In this document: one piece after another, positions 6,662 through 16,197 of the stretch | Position numbering within the stretch: position 1 is the stretch's first letter | Layout: each line of letters opens with the position of its first letter | The notes under the pieces: generated by a model | Databases searched by the model: none | Told to the model about the DNA's origin: nothing | The model's input: only the letters and a program-made list of their open reading frames with translations | Origin: Bacteroidaceae bacterium | GTDB lineage: Bacteria; Bacteroidota; Bacteroidia; Bacteroidales; Bacteroidaceae | DNA length: 64,000 nt | Assembly (NCBI GenBank): GCA_017557635.1 | Contig: JAFYYH010000016.1 | Coordinates: forward strand, 1-64,000 | Reading direction: 5' to 3' | Position numbers and translations under genes: made by a program

Positions 6662-7747
6662 TTCCTGATAGAATTTCTGATACTGCTCCGCCACTTTGAG
6701 ATAATCATGGTGGCGGCGCACGTATTCTACGGACTGTTCCTTAAGGTCCGATATGCGCTCGGGGTGGAGTATGAGCTGCTCCAGCTCGTCATAGACGCTC
6801 TGGAAGTCGGGCTGGACGTTGATGATGGGGCGCAGTTCCTTCTCACCCAGAATGTCATAGTTCTCAGGCTCACCGCCGCCGATGACGATGATTCCCTTGG
6901 ACATTGCCAGCAGGGAGTTCATTGAGGGGGTGTAGCTGTAGAGCTGGTCCAGGATGGCGTCGCTGCCGTCCATCATGCGCTGGTACTCGTCAAAGGGTAC
7001 GCCCTCGGCTATGCGCAGATCCAGTTTGTCGGGGTATTTCTCCTTGAGGGTCTGGGCGGCGTCGAGCATGATATCGGTCCCCTTATAGACTGAGCGGCCT
7101 TTGCTGATGCCTACAAAGAGTTTGAGCGGACCCCCAAAAAAGGTGGTGCGGTAGATGTCGGGCATCACGATGGGGAGCGGGGTGAAACGCATCTTCCCGC
7201 GCAGTTCCGGAACCTCATTGTATGTGGCCCAGTACTCGTAGAGGCAGGCGGGGATTCCGTCGCAGTCATGGGCTATGTACTCGCTCAGGTGCTGCTTGGG
7301 GGTGCCGGTCCATTCGGTGCGGTAGAGGTGGGCCTGGGTATCGGTCCTTACCTGATCGCCTATGTTGAAGTCACTGTAACGGAGCGGACGGATCTGCGTG
7401 TTGACGTTCACCCAGTAGTAATCCATTCCGTAGGCGCCCATTACCACTTTTTTGTTGTGGCGGCGCAGGTACTTGTAGACGGGAAGGATACGCTCGGCCT
7501 TGAGTTCCAGGAACATGGGGTTGATTATCTGCACTACGTCGTAGCCTCGCATGCGGGGCAGGGCTTTGATGAGGCGCCACAGGAACTGCATGCGGTGACC
7601 GGACTCGCGCTTGAGGTCTATGTCGCGTGGGTAATTTTTCCAGCTGTCTCCGTCGCTGGCAACCGTGACCTTGTGACCAAGCTCACGGAGTCCCTTGGCC
7701 AGAGTGTTGTGCACGTTGCTGTATTCGCCTATGAGCAGTATCTTCAT
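6656..7747 (-). CDS. glycosyltransferase, GT4-like (GT-B fold)
   Basis: A 363-residue protein starting MKILLIGEYSNVHNTLAKGL, with the Gly-rich N-terminal loop of GT-B enzymes. The C-terminal half has the nucleotide-sugar region: LFVGISKGRSVYKGTDIML (about 213-231), SYTPSMNSLLAMSKGIIVIG (about 275-294) and a nearby GGGEPENYDI. The usual EPxGxxxxE motif is altered, so the donor is uncertain. It is the last gene of a three-gene minus-strand operon; its start overlaps the upstream glycosyltransferase stop by 4 bases. It likely adds a sugar in O-antigen, capsule or exopolysaccharide assembly. Confidence 0.8.
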   Translation of the reverse strand: MKILLIGEYSNVHNTLAKGLRELGHKVTVASDGDSWKNYPRDIDLKRESGHRMQFLWRLIKALPRMRGYDVVQIINPMFLELKAERILPVYKYLRRHNKKVVMGAYGMDYYWVNVNTQIRPLRYSDFNIGDQVRTDTQAHLYRTEWTGTPKQHLSEYIAHDCDGIPACLYEYWATYNEVPELRGKMRFTPLPIVMPDIYRTTFFGGPLKLFVGISKGRSVYKGTDIMLDAAQTLKEKYPDKLDLRIAEGVPFDEYQRMMDGSDAILDQLYSYTPSMNSLLAMSKGIIVIGGGEPENYDILGEKELRPIINVQPDFQSVYDELEQLILHPERISDLKEQSVEYVRRHHDYLKVAEQYQKFYQEL

Positions 7748-8709
7748 TTGTAAAGCGATTCAGTTAAATGGAGTAAATATCGCCCAAAACGGCAGCGTGA
7801 AAAGAGGCCGAAGAGCCTGAACTTGAAAGGCAGTCCGATGGTCGGGACTGGGAAGAGTCCCAGCCGCTGGAGTTCCTGTATCTGAGCGGGCATTGCAGCA
7901 CGCCAGTCTTTGCGGCGTAATGTGCGGCGCAGATGGTCTATGGCAAGGGTTTTTATCTTGCGGTCGAGTCCCTGATGAGGCTCGGCGGAGTGTTCGTTAC
8001 AGAATGTCTGCAGGCTCCCGATTGCGCCGATCATGTGCTTTGCCTTGAGGTCCGTCATCTGCTGTGTCTGTGTGGTGATGATGGTGCCTGAGTGTACGTA
8101 ATAGGCGTAAACGGGATAGTCGGTACGGATGAACTTTTTGCTGAAAAACAAGAGTCTTGGAGTGAACTCCTCATCCTCTATATAAACGCCCTCCTTAAAG
8201 CGTAAGGCGTTGTCATTTATAAGCTTGCGGCTTATCAGATACTGGCAGGCGCTTCCAAAGAGATTGTTGGAGCGCATGAACTCATCGCCTGTAACGGGGT
8301 CGCTGAATGATGGCCCGCAACAGGTCTTTACGGAGTCTATGGAATCGGCGTTTGCGGTTATGCTGTGTCCGAATCCAAGCAGGTCGGCGCCGGTACTCTC
8401 CATTGCCTCCAGGCAGGGTTTCAGAGCGCCGGGATAGTAGTAGTCATCAGCATCCAGGAAGGCGATTGCATCACCCGTTGCGGCCTGGATTCCGGTATTG
8501 CGGGTTGCGCCCAGCATTCCGTGCTCGCGGCGCAGGTACCTGACCTCAGTGAATGAACTCAGATCGGGGTCAGAGGGTGAGCCGTCATTGACTACGATTA
8601 TCTCAAATGGCCGGCTGTCCTGAGCAGACCTTACGGCTCTCATGAGCAGCGCATCAGTCTGTGCGTTGCTGTCAGGATTCCAGTAGGGTATGATGACGGA
8701 CAGTTTCAT
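7744..8709 (-). CDS. glycosyltransferase family 2
   Basis: A 321-residue GT-A enzyme. Visible are the N-terminal MKLSVIIPYWN, the first acidic motif VVNDGSPSDPD and the metal-binding DXD region FLDADDYYYPG (about residues 88-98). There is no long hydrophobic C-terminal anchor. It is the middle gene of the glycan operon with ATGA overlaps on both sides, which indicates coupled translation. The transferred sugar cannot be told from the sequence. Confidence 0.88.
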   Translation of the reverse strand: MKLSVIIPYWNPDSNAQTDALLMRAVRSAQDSRPFEIIVVNDGSPSDPDLSSFTEVRYLRREHGMLGATRNTGIQAATGDAIAFLDADDYYYPGALKPCLEAMESTGADLLGFGHSITANADSIDSVKTCCGPSFSDPVTGDEFMRSNNLFGSACQYLISRKLINDNALRFKEGVYIEDEEFTPRLLFFSKKFIRTDYPVYAYYVHSGTIITTQTQQMTDLKAKHMIGAIGSLQTFCNEHSAEPHQGLDRKIKTLAIDHLRRTLRRKDWRAAMPAQIQELQRLGLFPVPTIGLPFKFRLFGLFSRCRFGRYLLHLTESLYK

Positions 8710-9647
8710 TTGTATTTGCTTATACTGAGTAACTTACATGCTGCCGCCGGACCCAGGGCAACCTTGAATCTCTGCTTGAGGGAACCGGCGTAACGCTTGG
8801 CGCTCAAGGGCTTCAAAGAGGCCAGAACCTCAGCCTTCTGAGCAATATATTTCTTGTCTGCATCCTTGCATCGGGCAAGGTCAATCAGCAGGTTCAGTGT
8901 TACGTTCCAGAGCCTGCCCAAACTCTCGTCGTCAAAGCCTTTTTCAGTGATCAGCTGAAGCAGTTCAAGGTTATGTCTGAACAGCGGTTCCTGATTGGCA
9001 AAACGGTACTGCAGGGTGATGCTTCCGTCGGAACTGTAATAGAGGTAACGGCCACGGTCAGAATAAGTTACGGCGCGGCACTTACGTATTACGGAGGGGC
9101 AGATTGCGGCGTCCTCAAAGTTCTCACCCTCAGGGAATCTAATGCCCTCAAAAAGGGTGGAGCGGTATATCTTGTTCCAGGCGTAGCAGTGGTTGTATCC
9201 GCCGGACTTTATCCAGTGGCTGAATACCTGATCACCGGATACTGTCAGGGGTTCAAAATCAAGCTGACAGCAGTTGGGCGCACCGTAGTGGACGGATACG
9301 GGAAACTCCACTAAATCAACGTCATCGGTGGCCAGTTTAAGATTGGCGGCAAGGGTATCGGGAGCAAGTTCATCATCGCTGTCCGCAAAGGCGATCCAGG
9401 TGCCTGTGGCGGCATCGATTCCGCTGTTGCGGGCGGCGCTCAGACCTCCGTTGGGGCGGTGAATCACACGGACGCGGTCATCGGCCCCGGACAGCTTGTC
9501 ACAGAGGGCGGGAGAGGCGTCGGTGGAGCCGTCGTCAACGAGTATGAGTTCAAGGCCGTCAACCTGCTGTGAGAGTATGCTTTGAACGCATCTTTCCAGC
9601 GTGCCGGCGGTGTTGAAAACGGGGACTATGACCGATAATTTTGCCAT
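8706..9647 (-). CDS. glycosyltransferase family 2
   Basis: A 313-residue GT-A enzyme with MAKLSVIVPVFNTAGTLERC at the N-terminus, LVDDGSTDASPALCDK (about 35-50) and the DXD-type motif AFADSDDEL (about 90-98). It is the first gene of the minus-strand glycan operon and is divergent from the flippase gene. The reading frame is intact and of usual length for the family. Role: one step in building the repeating unit or core extension that the neighbouring flippase would export. Confidence 0.88.
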   Translation of the reverse strand: MAKLSVIVPVFNTAGTLERCVQSILSQQVDGLELILVDDGSTDASPALCDKLSGADDRVRVIHRPNGGLSAARNSGIDAATGTWIAFADSDDELAPDTLAANLKLATDDVDLVEFPVSVHYGAPNCCQLDFEPLTVSGDQVFSHWIKSGGYNHCYAWNKIYRSTLFEGIRFPEGENFEDAAICPSVIRKCRAVTYSDRGRYLYYSSDGSITLQYRFANQEPLFRHNLELLQLITEKGFDDESLGRLWNVTLNLLIDLARCKDADKKYIAQKAEVLASLKPLSAKRYAGSLKQRFKVALGPAAACKLLSISKYK

Positions 9648-9693
9648 ACTTACTCTAAAACGTAAATTTACGGTTATTATTTCAGATTCTGTA

Positions 9694-9701
9694 TACTTTT
9701 G
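9694..9701 (+). promoter_or_regulatory. -7 box for the flippase gene
   Basis: TACTTTTG is an exact TAnnTTTG match. It places transcription start near 9707 and supports the GTG at 9727 as the start of the flippase over any longer frame overlapping the divergent glycosyltransferase. Confidence 0.6.
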
Positions 9702-9726
9702 CAGTTATAATCGCGTTTATTGTAAC

Positions 9727-11226
9727 GTGGGAAAGAAAGAGGCAACTGACTCATACGACAGGATTATCAAGTATACCGGTCTGTTCGGCGGCGTGCAGGG
9801 CATTGTCGTCCTGATTAACATTGTGCGCACCAAACTGGTCTCGATGCTTCTGGGACCTACCGGATTCGGTATCACGGAGTCGTTCAACCGCACCCTGAAC
9901 CTGGTCAAGAGCACCACTGACCTGGGCGTTCCGTTCAGCGCCGTAAAGACGGTGTCGGAGTGCAAGAGCAGTGGGGCCGATGCCCGGCTCGAGGAGAGCG
10001 TGCTGATTACCCGCACGTGGGCTTTCCTGACGGCTCTGGCCGGTATGGTGCTGTGCGCTCAGTTGTCTCCGCTGTTCAGTTACTGGGCGTTCGAGGGTGA
10101 CTGGGGTTACACGCTGTCGTTCCTGATGCTGTCACCGATGGCTGCGTTCAGCGCCATAACCGGCGGCGAGACGGCCATCATGAAGGGCACGGGTATGCTG
10201 CGTGAGTTGGCCAAGAGTCAGCTGATTACCGTTGTGGCCACGCTGCTTATCTCAATCCCGCTGTTATGGAAGTTCGGACTGCAGGGTATTGCTCCGTCAC
10301 TGGTGCTGGTGGCTTTCGCATCGATGGTGATTACGTGCCGATACACGTTCCGCACCTATCCCTACAGGGTCAAACCGTTCTCGGGCAGGACTCTGAGAAA
10401 GGGTTTCGGGATGATCCGGCTGGGCATTTTCTTTACGATCACGTCATTCTTCGGCGCCGGTGCATTCTCAATCATCGCAAACTATCTGATGAAGCACGGA
10501 AACGCCGAGATAACAGGTATATACAGTGCGGGTTACCTGCTGATTTCATATCTGGGAATGTTCGTTTTCTCGGCTATGGAATCGGACTATTTCCCCAGGC
10601 TCTCGGCGGTCAATCAGGACCGTCAGAAGGTGAATGAACTGGTGAACAGTCAGGCGGAGGTTGCCATACTGCTTATGGCGCCCATGATTGTGGGCTTCAT
10701 CGTGTTCCTGGGAATCATCGTGAACCTGCTGCTTACCACCCGTTTCCTGGAGGCTATCCCGATGGCGCGTCTGGCGGTTATGGGACTGGCATTCAAGGCG
10801 ATGACCACTCCGCTGTCATACGTATCGCTGGCCAAGGGTGACTCCAAGACTTTCATGCTGCAGGAGGTGCTTTACGACGTCGTGTTTGTGGCTGCGGTGC
10901 TGATTTCATTCAACATAGGCGGCGTTACTATGACGGGTGCGGCGCTGACGATTGCTGCCATTGCCGATATGGCGATTGTCTATGTAATTACCCACATCCG
11001 ATACGGCATTACTTTCTCAAAACGTGCGCTGAGCGTGTTCCTGGCACAGTTGCCAATCATTGCGGCAACCTGGGCGGCTCTCAATTATCTGGACGGATTA
11101 TGGCAGTGGAGTGCAGGCCTGGTGCTGCTGGCGGTATCGGCACTGCATTCGTATTACTACCTCAAGAAGCATACTTCATTCATCAGGTCCTTAAGTGACA
11201 AGGTGAAAAACAAACTTGGCCTATGA
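9727..11226 (+). CDS. Wzx-like polysaccharide flippase (MOP superfamily)
   Basis: A 499-residue polytopic membrane protein with about 14 hydrophobic segments, as in lipid-linked oligosaccharide flippases of the O-antigen transporter/RfbX type. N-terminal marks are SYDRIIKYTGLFGGVQG and GPTGFGITESFNRTLN. The start is taken as GTG (Val-Gly-Lys-Lys-Glu) because a longer frame would begin upstream of the TACTTTTG promoter and overlap the divergent glycosyltransferase by about 46 bases. It presumably moves undecaprenyl-linked oligosaccharide made by the neighbouring glycosyltransferases to the periplasmic side. No Wzy-type polymerase is visible nearby. Confidence 0.82.
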   Translation: MGKKEATDSYDRIIKYTGLFGGVQGIVVLINIVRTKLVSMLLGPTGFGITESFNRTLNLVKSTTDLGVPFSAVKTVSECKSSGADARLEESVLITRTWAFLTALAGMVLCAQLSPLFSYWAFEGDWGYTLSFLMLSPMAAFSAITGGETAIMKGTGMLRELAKSQLITVVATLLISIPLLWKFGLQGIAPSLVLVAFASMVITCRYTFRTYPYRVKPFSGRTLRKGFGMIRLGIFFTITSFFGAGAFSIIANYLMKHGNAEITGIYSAGYLLISYLGMFVFSAMESDYFPRLSAVNQDRQKVNELVNSQAEVAILLMAPMIVGFIVFLGIIVNLLLTTRFLEAIPMARLAVMGLAFKAMTTPLSYVSLAKGDSKTFMLQEVLYDVVFVAAVLISFNIGGVTMTGAALTIAAIADMAIVYVITHIRYGITFSKRALSVFLAQLPIIAATWAALNYLDGLWQWSAGLVLLAVSALHSYYYLKKHTSFIRSLSDKVKNKLGL

Positions 11227-12191
11227 GTAGAGTGACGGTTCTGGTGGCGGCATATAATGCTGAGAAGTATCTGGAGGCGTGTCTGGACTCGCTTGTAAAC
11301 CAGACTTTGAAGGACATTCAGATTGTCTGCATCGATGATGCATCGACTGACTCTACGCTCACAATCCTCCAGAAATACGCGGCACAGGACAGCCGTATAC
11401 AGATCCTGCAGCGCAAGGAAAACGCCGGTCAGGCCGTAGCCCGCAACATGGGCATCGAGGTTGCCACAGGTGATTACATCACGATGCTGGACGCTGATGA
11501 CCGGCTCGGGGCCGATGCCCTTGAGAAAGCGGTAAACATTCTTGACTCTGACCCCGAAACAGGATCCGTTCTGCTCAAGCTGGTCTATGTGGACGGCACA
11601 GAAGAGTCTCCATACCCTATGCGCTCTGACAAGATGGAATGGAGCGGCGAGGAGGCGTTCCGCCTGAGTCTGGACTGGTCGATCCACGGGCTGTATGTCT
11701 CTAAGACAGAACTGTTTAAGCGTTTCCCGTATGATACCTCATGCCGTCTTTACAGCGATGACAACACCACCCGCATGCACTATCTGCACAGCGGCAAGGT
11801 GAAGCAGTGTGACGGCGTTTACTATTACCGCCAGCATGGCGAGAGCATGACGAATCGCATATCGGCCCTGAGACTGGATCTGCTTGAGGCCAATATGTCG
11901 ATGGCGCGCCAGCTGCGTGAGGCGGGACAGGGCAGGGAGGTGCTGGCTCTGTTTGAGCGCGAACGCTGGGTGAACCTTACGGGCATCATAGGTATCTGGC
12001 TCAGAAACAGGGAGATACTTGATCGGGAATCGGCCCTCGAGAGGTTCCGCAAAGTATGGAAGGATATTGACAAAAGTCTGCTGCCCGCCGGACTTAAAAT
12101 GAAGTTGGGCTATATTCCGTTTCATTCATTCAGGCTTTATTTCCTGCAGGTTCAATTCTATTTCCTTTTAAGGCGGTTGTTAGGAAAATAA
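11223..12191 (+). CDS. glycosyltransferase family 2
   Basis: A 322-residue GT-A enzyme: MSRVTVLVAAYNAEKYLEAC, then IDDASTDSTL (about 37-46), ENAGQAVARNMGI and the DXD region TMLDADDRLG (about 86-95). The C-terminal 50 residues are hydrophobic and aromatic (FHSFRLYFLQVQFYFLLRRL), suggesting membrane association. It overlaps the flippase stop by 4 bases (ATGA) and so shares its transcript. Likely one of the transferases completing the lipid-linked glycan. Confidence 0.88.
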   Translation: MSRVTVLVAAYNAEKYLEACLDSLVNQTLKDIQIVCIDDASTDSTLTILQKYAAQDSRIQILQRKENAGQAVARNMGIEVATGDYITMLDADDRLGADALEKAVNILDSDPETGSVLLKLVYVDGTEESPYPMRSDKMEWSGEEAFRLSLDWSIHGLYVSKTELFKRFPYDTSCRLYSDDNTTRMHYLHSGKVKQCDGVYYYRQHGESMTNRISALRLDLLEANMSMARQLREAGQGREVLALFERERWVNLTGIIGIWLRNREILDRESALERFRKVWKDIDKSLLPAGLKMKLGYIPFHSFRLYFLQVQFYFLLRRLLGK

Positions 12192-12195
12192 TCCG

Positions 12196-12203
12196 TACCT
12201 TTG
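12196..12203 (+). promoter_or_regulatory. -7 box before phosphoglucomutase
   Basis: TACCTTTG matches TAnnTTTG exactly. It lies 39 bases before the ATG and just after the glycosyltransferase stop, and would drive the long housekeeping run that follows. Confidence 0.6.
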
Positions 12204-12241
12204 CTAATTACGTATAGAGAAACTATTAGTATTAGCAATAT

Positions 12242-13981
12242 ATGGACGAATTATTAGGACTTGTAACTGCCAAGGCTCAGGAGTGGCTGGGCAGTTCATT
12301 CGACGAGAAGACACGTGAGGAGGTAAAAGCTCTGTTGGCCAAGGAAGACAAAGCAGACCTTATAGACGCTTTCTACAAGGATCTGGAGTTCGGAACCGGC
12401 GGTCTGCGCGGCATCATGGGCGCAGGTACCAACCGTATGAACATATACACCGTGGGTATGGCTACCCAGGGTCTTGCCAACTATCTGAACAAAAACTTCA
12501 AGAATCTCAAGCAGATTTCAGTGGTCGTAGGTCATGACTGCCGTAACAACGGCCGTCTGTTCGCCGAGACCGTAGCCAACATATTCAGCGCAAACGGCAT
12601 CAAGGTCTATCTGTTCGATGACCTTCGCCCAACCCCTGAGGTTTCATTCGCAATCCGTTATCTGGGCTGCCAGAGCGGTGTGAACGTTACCGCCAGCCAC
12701 AACCCGCGTGAGTACAACGGTTACAAGGCTTACTGGGAGGACGGCGCTCAGGTGCTGGCTCCGCACGATACCGGCATCATCGACGAGGTTGCCAAGGTTA
12801 AGGTGGCCGATATCAAGTTCAAGGGTAATCCCGCTCTGATCCAGATCATAGGCGAGGAGGTTGACAAACCCTACCTGGATGCAATCGAGGGTATCTGCAT
12901 CGATCCTGCTCTGGTTAAGCGTAACCACGACCTCTGCATCGTTTATACTCCGCTGCACGGATGCGGCCGCGTGATGATCCCGCGCTCACTTAAGCAGTGG
13001 GGCTTTACCAACGTGAACTGCGTTCCCGAGCAGATGGTTCCGGACGGCAACTTCCCGACCGTAGTATCACCCAACCCCGAGTATCCCGAGGCTCTGACTA
13101 TGGCTCTGGCTCTGGCCCGCAAGCTGAACGCCGACGTCGTTATGGCATCGGACCCGGATGCTGACCGTCTGGGTGTGGCCTGCCGCAACGACAAGGGTGA
13201 GCTGACCCTTCTGAACGGTAACCAGACCGCAATGATTTTCCTTTACTACATCATAACACAGTACACCAAGCTGGGCAAGATGACCGGTAAGGAGTACATC
13301 GTGAAGACCATCGTTACCACCGAGGTTATCAGCCGCATCGCCGAGAAGAACAACCTGGAGATGTTTGACTGCTACACCGGTTTCAAGTGGATTGCAAAGG
13401 TCATTGCCGATGAGAACGCCAAGGGTAAGCACTACATCGGAGGAGGTGAGGAGAGCTTCGGTTTCCTGGCCGAGGACTTTGTACGTGACAAGGATGCCGT
13501 ATCGGCCTGCTCACTGATGGCCGAGATCGCCGCTTGGGCAAAGGAGAACGGCAAGACCCTGTTCGACCTGCTGCTGGATGCTTACCAGGAGTACGGATTC
13601 TCACAGGAGGGTGCCGTAAGCGTAGTTAAGCCCGGTAAGAGCGGTGCCGATGAGATCAAGGCCATGATGGAGCAGTTCCGCGCCAACCCGCCCAAGTCTC
13701 TGGCAGCCGAGAAGGTGGTTCTGATCAAGGATTTCAAGCTGCTCAAGCAGACCGATGCCGCCGGTAAGGTTACCGACCTGGTTATGCCGGAGCCGTCAAA
13801 CGTGCTGCAGTACTTTACCGCCGCAGGTGACAAGATATCGGTCCGTCCTTCAGGTACAGAGCCCAAGATCAAGTTCTACATGGAGGCTAAGCTGCCTATG
13901 GCTGACAAGAAGGATTACCTCAAGGTTCAGGCCGAGGCACTCAAGAAGATTGACGCATTCAAGAAGGATCTGGGTATCTGA
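12242..13981 (+). CDS. alpha-D-phosphohexomutase (phosphoglucomutase/phosphomannomutase)
   Basis: A 579-residue enzyme, the usual length for the long PgcA-type phosphohexomutases. It interconverts hexose 1- and 6-phosphates through a phosphoserine. The active-site loop is TASHNPREYNGYK (about residues 149-161), the magnesium loop is ASDPDADRLG (about 302-311), the sugar-binding loop GGGEESFGF (about 399-407) and the phosphate-binding loop RPSGTEPKIKFY near the C-terminus. Codon choice is strongly optimised, as in highly expressed genes. Its TGA overlaps the ATG of the next gene by one base. It can feed sugar 1-phosphate to the glycan locus upstream. Confidence 0.93.
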   Translation: MDELLGLVTAKAQEWLGSSFDEKTREEVKALLAKEDKADLIDAFYKDLEFGTGGLRGIMGAGTNRMNIYTVGMATQGLANYLNKNFKNLKQISVVVGHDCRNNGRLFAETVANIFSANGIKVYLFDDLRPTPEVSFAIRYLGCQSGVNVTASHNPREYNGYKAYWEDGAQVLAPHDTGIIDEVAKVKVADIKFKGNPALIQIIGEEVDKPYLDAIEGICIDPALVKRNHDLCIVYTPLHGCGRVMIPRSLKQWGFTNVNCVPEQMVPDGNFPTVVSPNPEYPEALTMALALARKLNADVVMASDPDADRLGVACRNDKGELTLLNGNQTAMIFLYYIITQYTKLGKMTGKEYIVKTIVTTEVISRIAEKNNLEMFDCYTGFKWIAKVIADENAKGKHYIGGGEESFGFLAEDFVRDKDAVSACSLMAEIAAWAKENGKTLFDLLLDAYQEYGFSQEGAVSVVKPGKSGADEIKAMMEQFRANPPKSLAAEKVVLIKDFKLLKQTDAAGKVTDLVMPEPSNVLQYFTAAGDKISVRPSGTEPKIKFYMEAKLPMADKKDYLKVQAEALKKIDAFKKDLGI

Positions 13982-15705
13982 TGAGCGGTAAATCCAAGAT
14001 AAGGTTTCTGTTGACCGTGCTGGCCGGTGCGGTTCTGGCAGGTTGCGCCGATAATGACAGCGTGACGTTCAAGGTTGTGGCTACGACCGATGTTCACGGA
14101 CACATTTTCGACACTGACTGTCTGACCGGAGAGGCCCGTGAGGGCAGCCTGGCCAAGGTTTCTACATTCCTCAAAGGGGTGCGCAAGGAAAACAGGGACG
14201 TGATTTATCTGGATGCCGGTGATATTCTGCAGGGTTCGGTCGATGTCTATCAGGATGTGACCGCCCAGTTTCAGCGTCCGTCACTTGCCGCCGAGGCATA
14301 CAATCTGCTGGACTGTTATGCCATTTGCATGGGCAATCACGATTTCGCCATCGGACCGCGCAGTTACGACCGTTTCTTCAGGACGACCAAAGCTCCGGTC
14401 ATGGGCGCCAACGTCTATTTTGAAAAGTACGGCGATTATCTGTTCCCCTACAGGATTCGTGACGTGAAGGGCCTGAACGTGGCCGTGCTGGGACTGACGA
14501 CACCCATAGTCAACTATTCGATCCCGTCGGACCGCATGGAACTGGATGTGGCCGATGCAGTTGAGGCTGCAAAGCATTACATGCCGATACTCAGGAACCA
14601 GATGCGTGTGGACGTGGTGATAGGTCTGGTTCATTCGGGTCTGGATGACGGACGCATGGATGATGAGGGCCTTTATGAGAATGTTGTAAGCAGGCTGCTC
14701 AGTGAGGTGCCCGGCTTTGACATGATAATCTACGGACATGACCATAAGGAGCGCTGCTTCAAGGCTGTGGACTGCAAGGGTGACTCGGTTCTGCTGATGA
14801 ATCCCGGACCGTTCGCAAAGAAGGCCGCTGTGGCTACGGTGAACGTAACCCGCAGCACCAAGGCGGTCAGGACCAAGGGCGAGCTTGCCGACATTACCGG
14901 TCTGGAGCCCGACAAGCGTTTCCTCAAGAAACTGTCTGGTTGGTATGATGACGTAAAGCACTACTCTGACTCCGTGATCGGCCGTACATCGGTCCCGATG
15001 GAGGCCGGCGGTGTGCTTTGGAGGAGTTCCACGATGATGAACTACGTCCACTCTTTCCAGATGGATGCGCTCGGAGCCGAGGTGTCGCTTTCATCGCCCG
15101 TGTTTACTCAGACTTACATTCCGGCGGGAGACATCACGATAAGGGATGCCTTCAGCATGTACTTCTTTGACAACACAATGGTTTCGGTGATGCTTAAGGG
15201 CAGCGAGATAAGGGATGTGCTGGAGTATTCGGCCTCCCTGTTCTACAACACCGTGACTGACGGCAGCGGGGGATTGCTCCGCAGAGAGAAAATCAAGAGA
15301 CTGATAACGGCTGCAGGTGTGGATTACGAGATTGACGTGACCAAGCCTGCGGGCAGCCGCGTAAGGATAATCCGGATGTCGGACGGCAAGGCGTTCAACC
15401 CGGACAAGATGTACCGAACCACCATCAACTCATTCCTGTACGGAAGCGGTGAGTCGCCTCTGTTCGGGGTGCTGAACATGAGCCGCGAGGATATGAAGGC
15501 ACGTTTCAACGGTTCGTCAAGGGCCGATATCCGTTACTTCATCCTGACCGACCTGGCCCTGAGGCATGAGGTGGGGGCGGAGGTATCGGTCAAGAACAGG
15601 GCAAACTGGAAACTGGTTCCCGAGGATGTGGTTTCCGGCTGCCTGGCTAAAGATACAGTGAACTATAACATTATACAGACACGTACGTCGCTTAAATGGG
15701 ACTAA
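13981..15705 (+). CDS. 5'-nucleotidase/2',3'-cyclic phosphodiesterase lipoprotein
   Basis: A 574-residue UshA/CpdB-type enzyme. The lipobox LAGC places the lipid-modified Cys at residue 22, so it is anchored at the membrane or cell surface. The metallophosphatase domain (about 30-290) shows TTDVHGH (D37, H39), LDAGD (D78) and GNHDF (119-123), plus the later GHDHKE. The C-terminal 5_nucleotid_C domain (about 320-540) contains the substrate-stacking region. Role: hydrolysis of extracytoplasmic nucleotides or cyclic nucleotides to nucleosides and phosphate. It is coupled to the phosphohexomutase by a TGATG junction. Confidence 0.9.
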   Translation: MSGKSKIRFLLTVLAGAVLAGCADNDSVTFKVVATTDVHGHIFDTDCLTGEAREGSLAKVSTFLKGVRKENRDVIYLDAGDILQGSVDVYQDVTAQFQRPSLAAEAYNLLDCYAICMGNHDFAIGPRSYDRFFRTTKAPVMGANVYFEKYGDYLFPYRIRDVKGLNVAVLGLTTPIVNYSIPSDRMELDVADAVEAAKHYMPILRNQMRVDVVIGLVHSGLDDGRMDDEGLYENVVSRLLSEVPGFDMIIYGHDHKERCFKAVDCKGDSVLLMNPGPFAKKAAVATVNVTRSTKAVRTKGELADITGLEPDKRFLKKLSGWYDDVKHYSDSVIGRTSVPMEAGGVLWRSSTMMNYVHSFQMDALGAEVSLSSPVFTQTYIPAGDITIRDAFSMYFFDNTMVSVMLKGSEIRDVLEYSASLFYNTVTDGSGGLLRREKIKRLITAAGVDYEIDVTKPAGSRVRIIRMSDGKAFNPDKMYRTTINSFLYGSGESPLFGVLNMSREDMKARFNGSSRADIRYFILTDLALRHEVGAEVSVKNRANWKLVPEDVVSGCLAKDTVNYNIIQTRTSLKWD

Positions 15706-15715
15706 TTAAATAATT

Positions 15716-16195
15716 ATGACTATGAAGAGAACAGTTTATTTGCTGATTGCTGGAACAGTCCTTTCACTTTCAGCGTGCAAGTCAAGCCAGAACGCCTATA
15801 AGGAGGCATATGAGAAGGCTGTAGCCGATGACCCCAAGACTGTCATCGAGGAGCCTGTAGTATCTGACAATGAGGCACCCAAGGCTGAAGATGTAGCTAA
15901 CATTTCCGTCCGCGAGGAGAAGGTATCGGTTGTATCGGGCGAACAGGAGATCAAGGCATACGGTATAGTATGCGGCAGTTTCTCACTGAGAGCCAATGCC
16001 GATGCACTGAGAGAGCGCCTTGTGAACGATGGATATAAGGCAGTCGTTGTGGTTAATGAGGCCGGCAAGACCTTCCGTGTGGTCTGCGCAAGTTTCGATA
16101 CCAAGGAGGAGGCTGTCGCAGAGCGTACCAAGTTCAAGGCAAGATATCCTGACAATCAGGATTTCCAGAGCGCCTGGATTCTCTACAGAAAGTAA
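15716..16195 (+). CDS. SPOR-domain lipoprotein
   Basis: A 159-residue protein with a lipoprotein signal (LSLSAC, Cys21), an acidic, low-complexity linker (about 25-75) and a C-terminal SPOR domain (about 80-155; KAYGIVCGSFSLRANADAL starts it). SPOR domains bind denuded glycan strands of septal peptidoglycan, so a cell-envelope or division role is likely. A second ATG two codons in (15722) could also be the start. It is part of a tightly packed run with ruvX and def. Confidence 0.85.
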   Translation: MTMKRTVYLLIAGTVLSLSACKSSQNAYKEAYEKAVADDPKTVIEEPVVSDNEAPKAEDVANISVREEKVSVVSGEQEIKAYGIVCGSFSLRANADALRERLVNDGYKAVVVVNEAGKTFRVVCASFDTKEEAVAERTKFKARYPDNQDFQSAWILYRK

Positions 16196-16197
16196 CC

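Noticed and set aside
14281..15051. 256-codon minus-strand frame
   Set aside because: Complement of the 5'-nucleotidase gene, whose motifs are complete on the plus strand.
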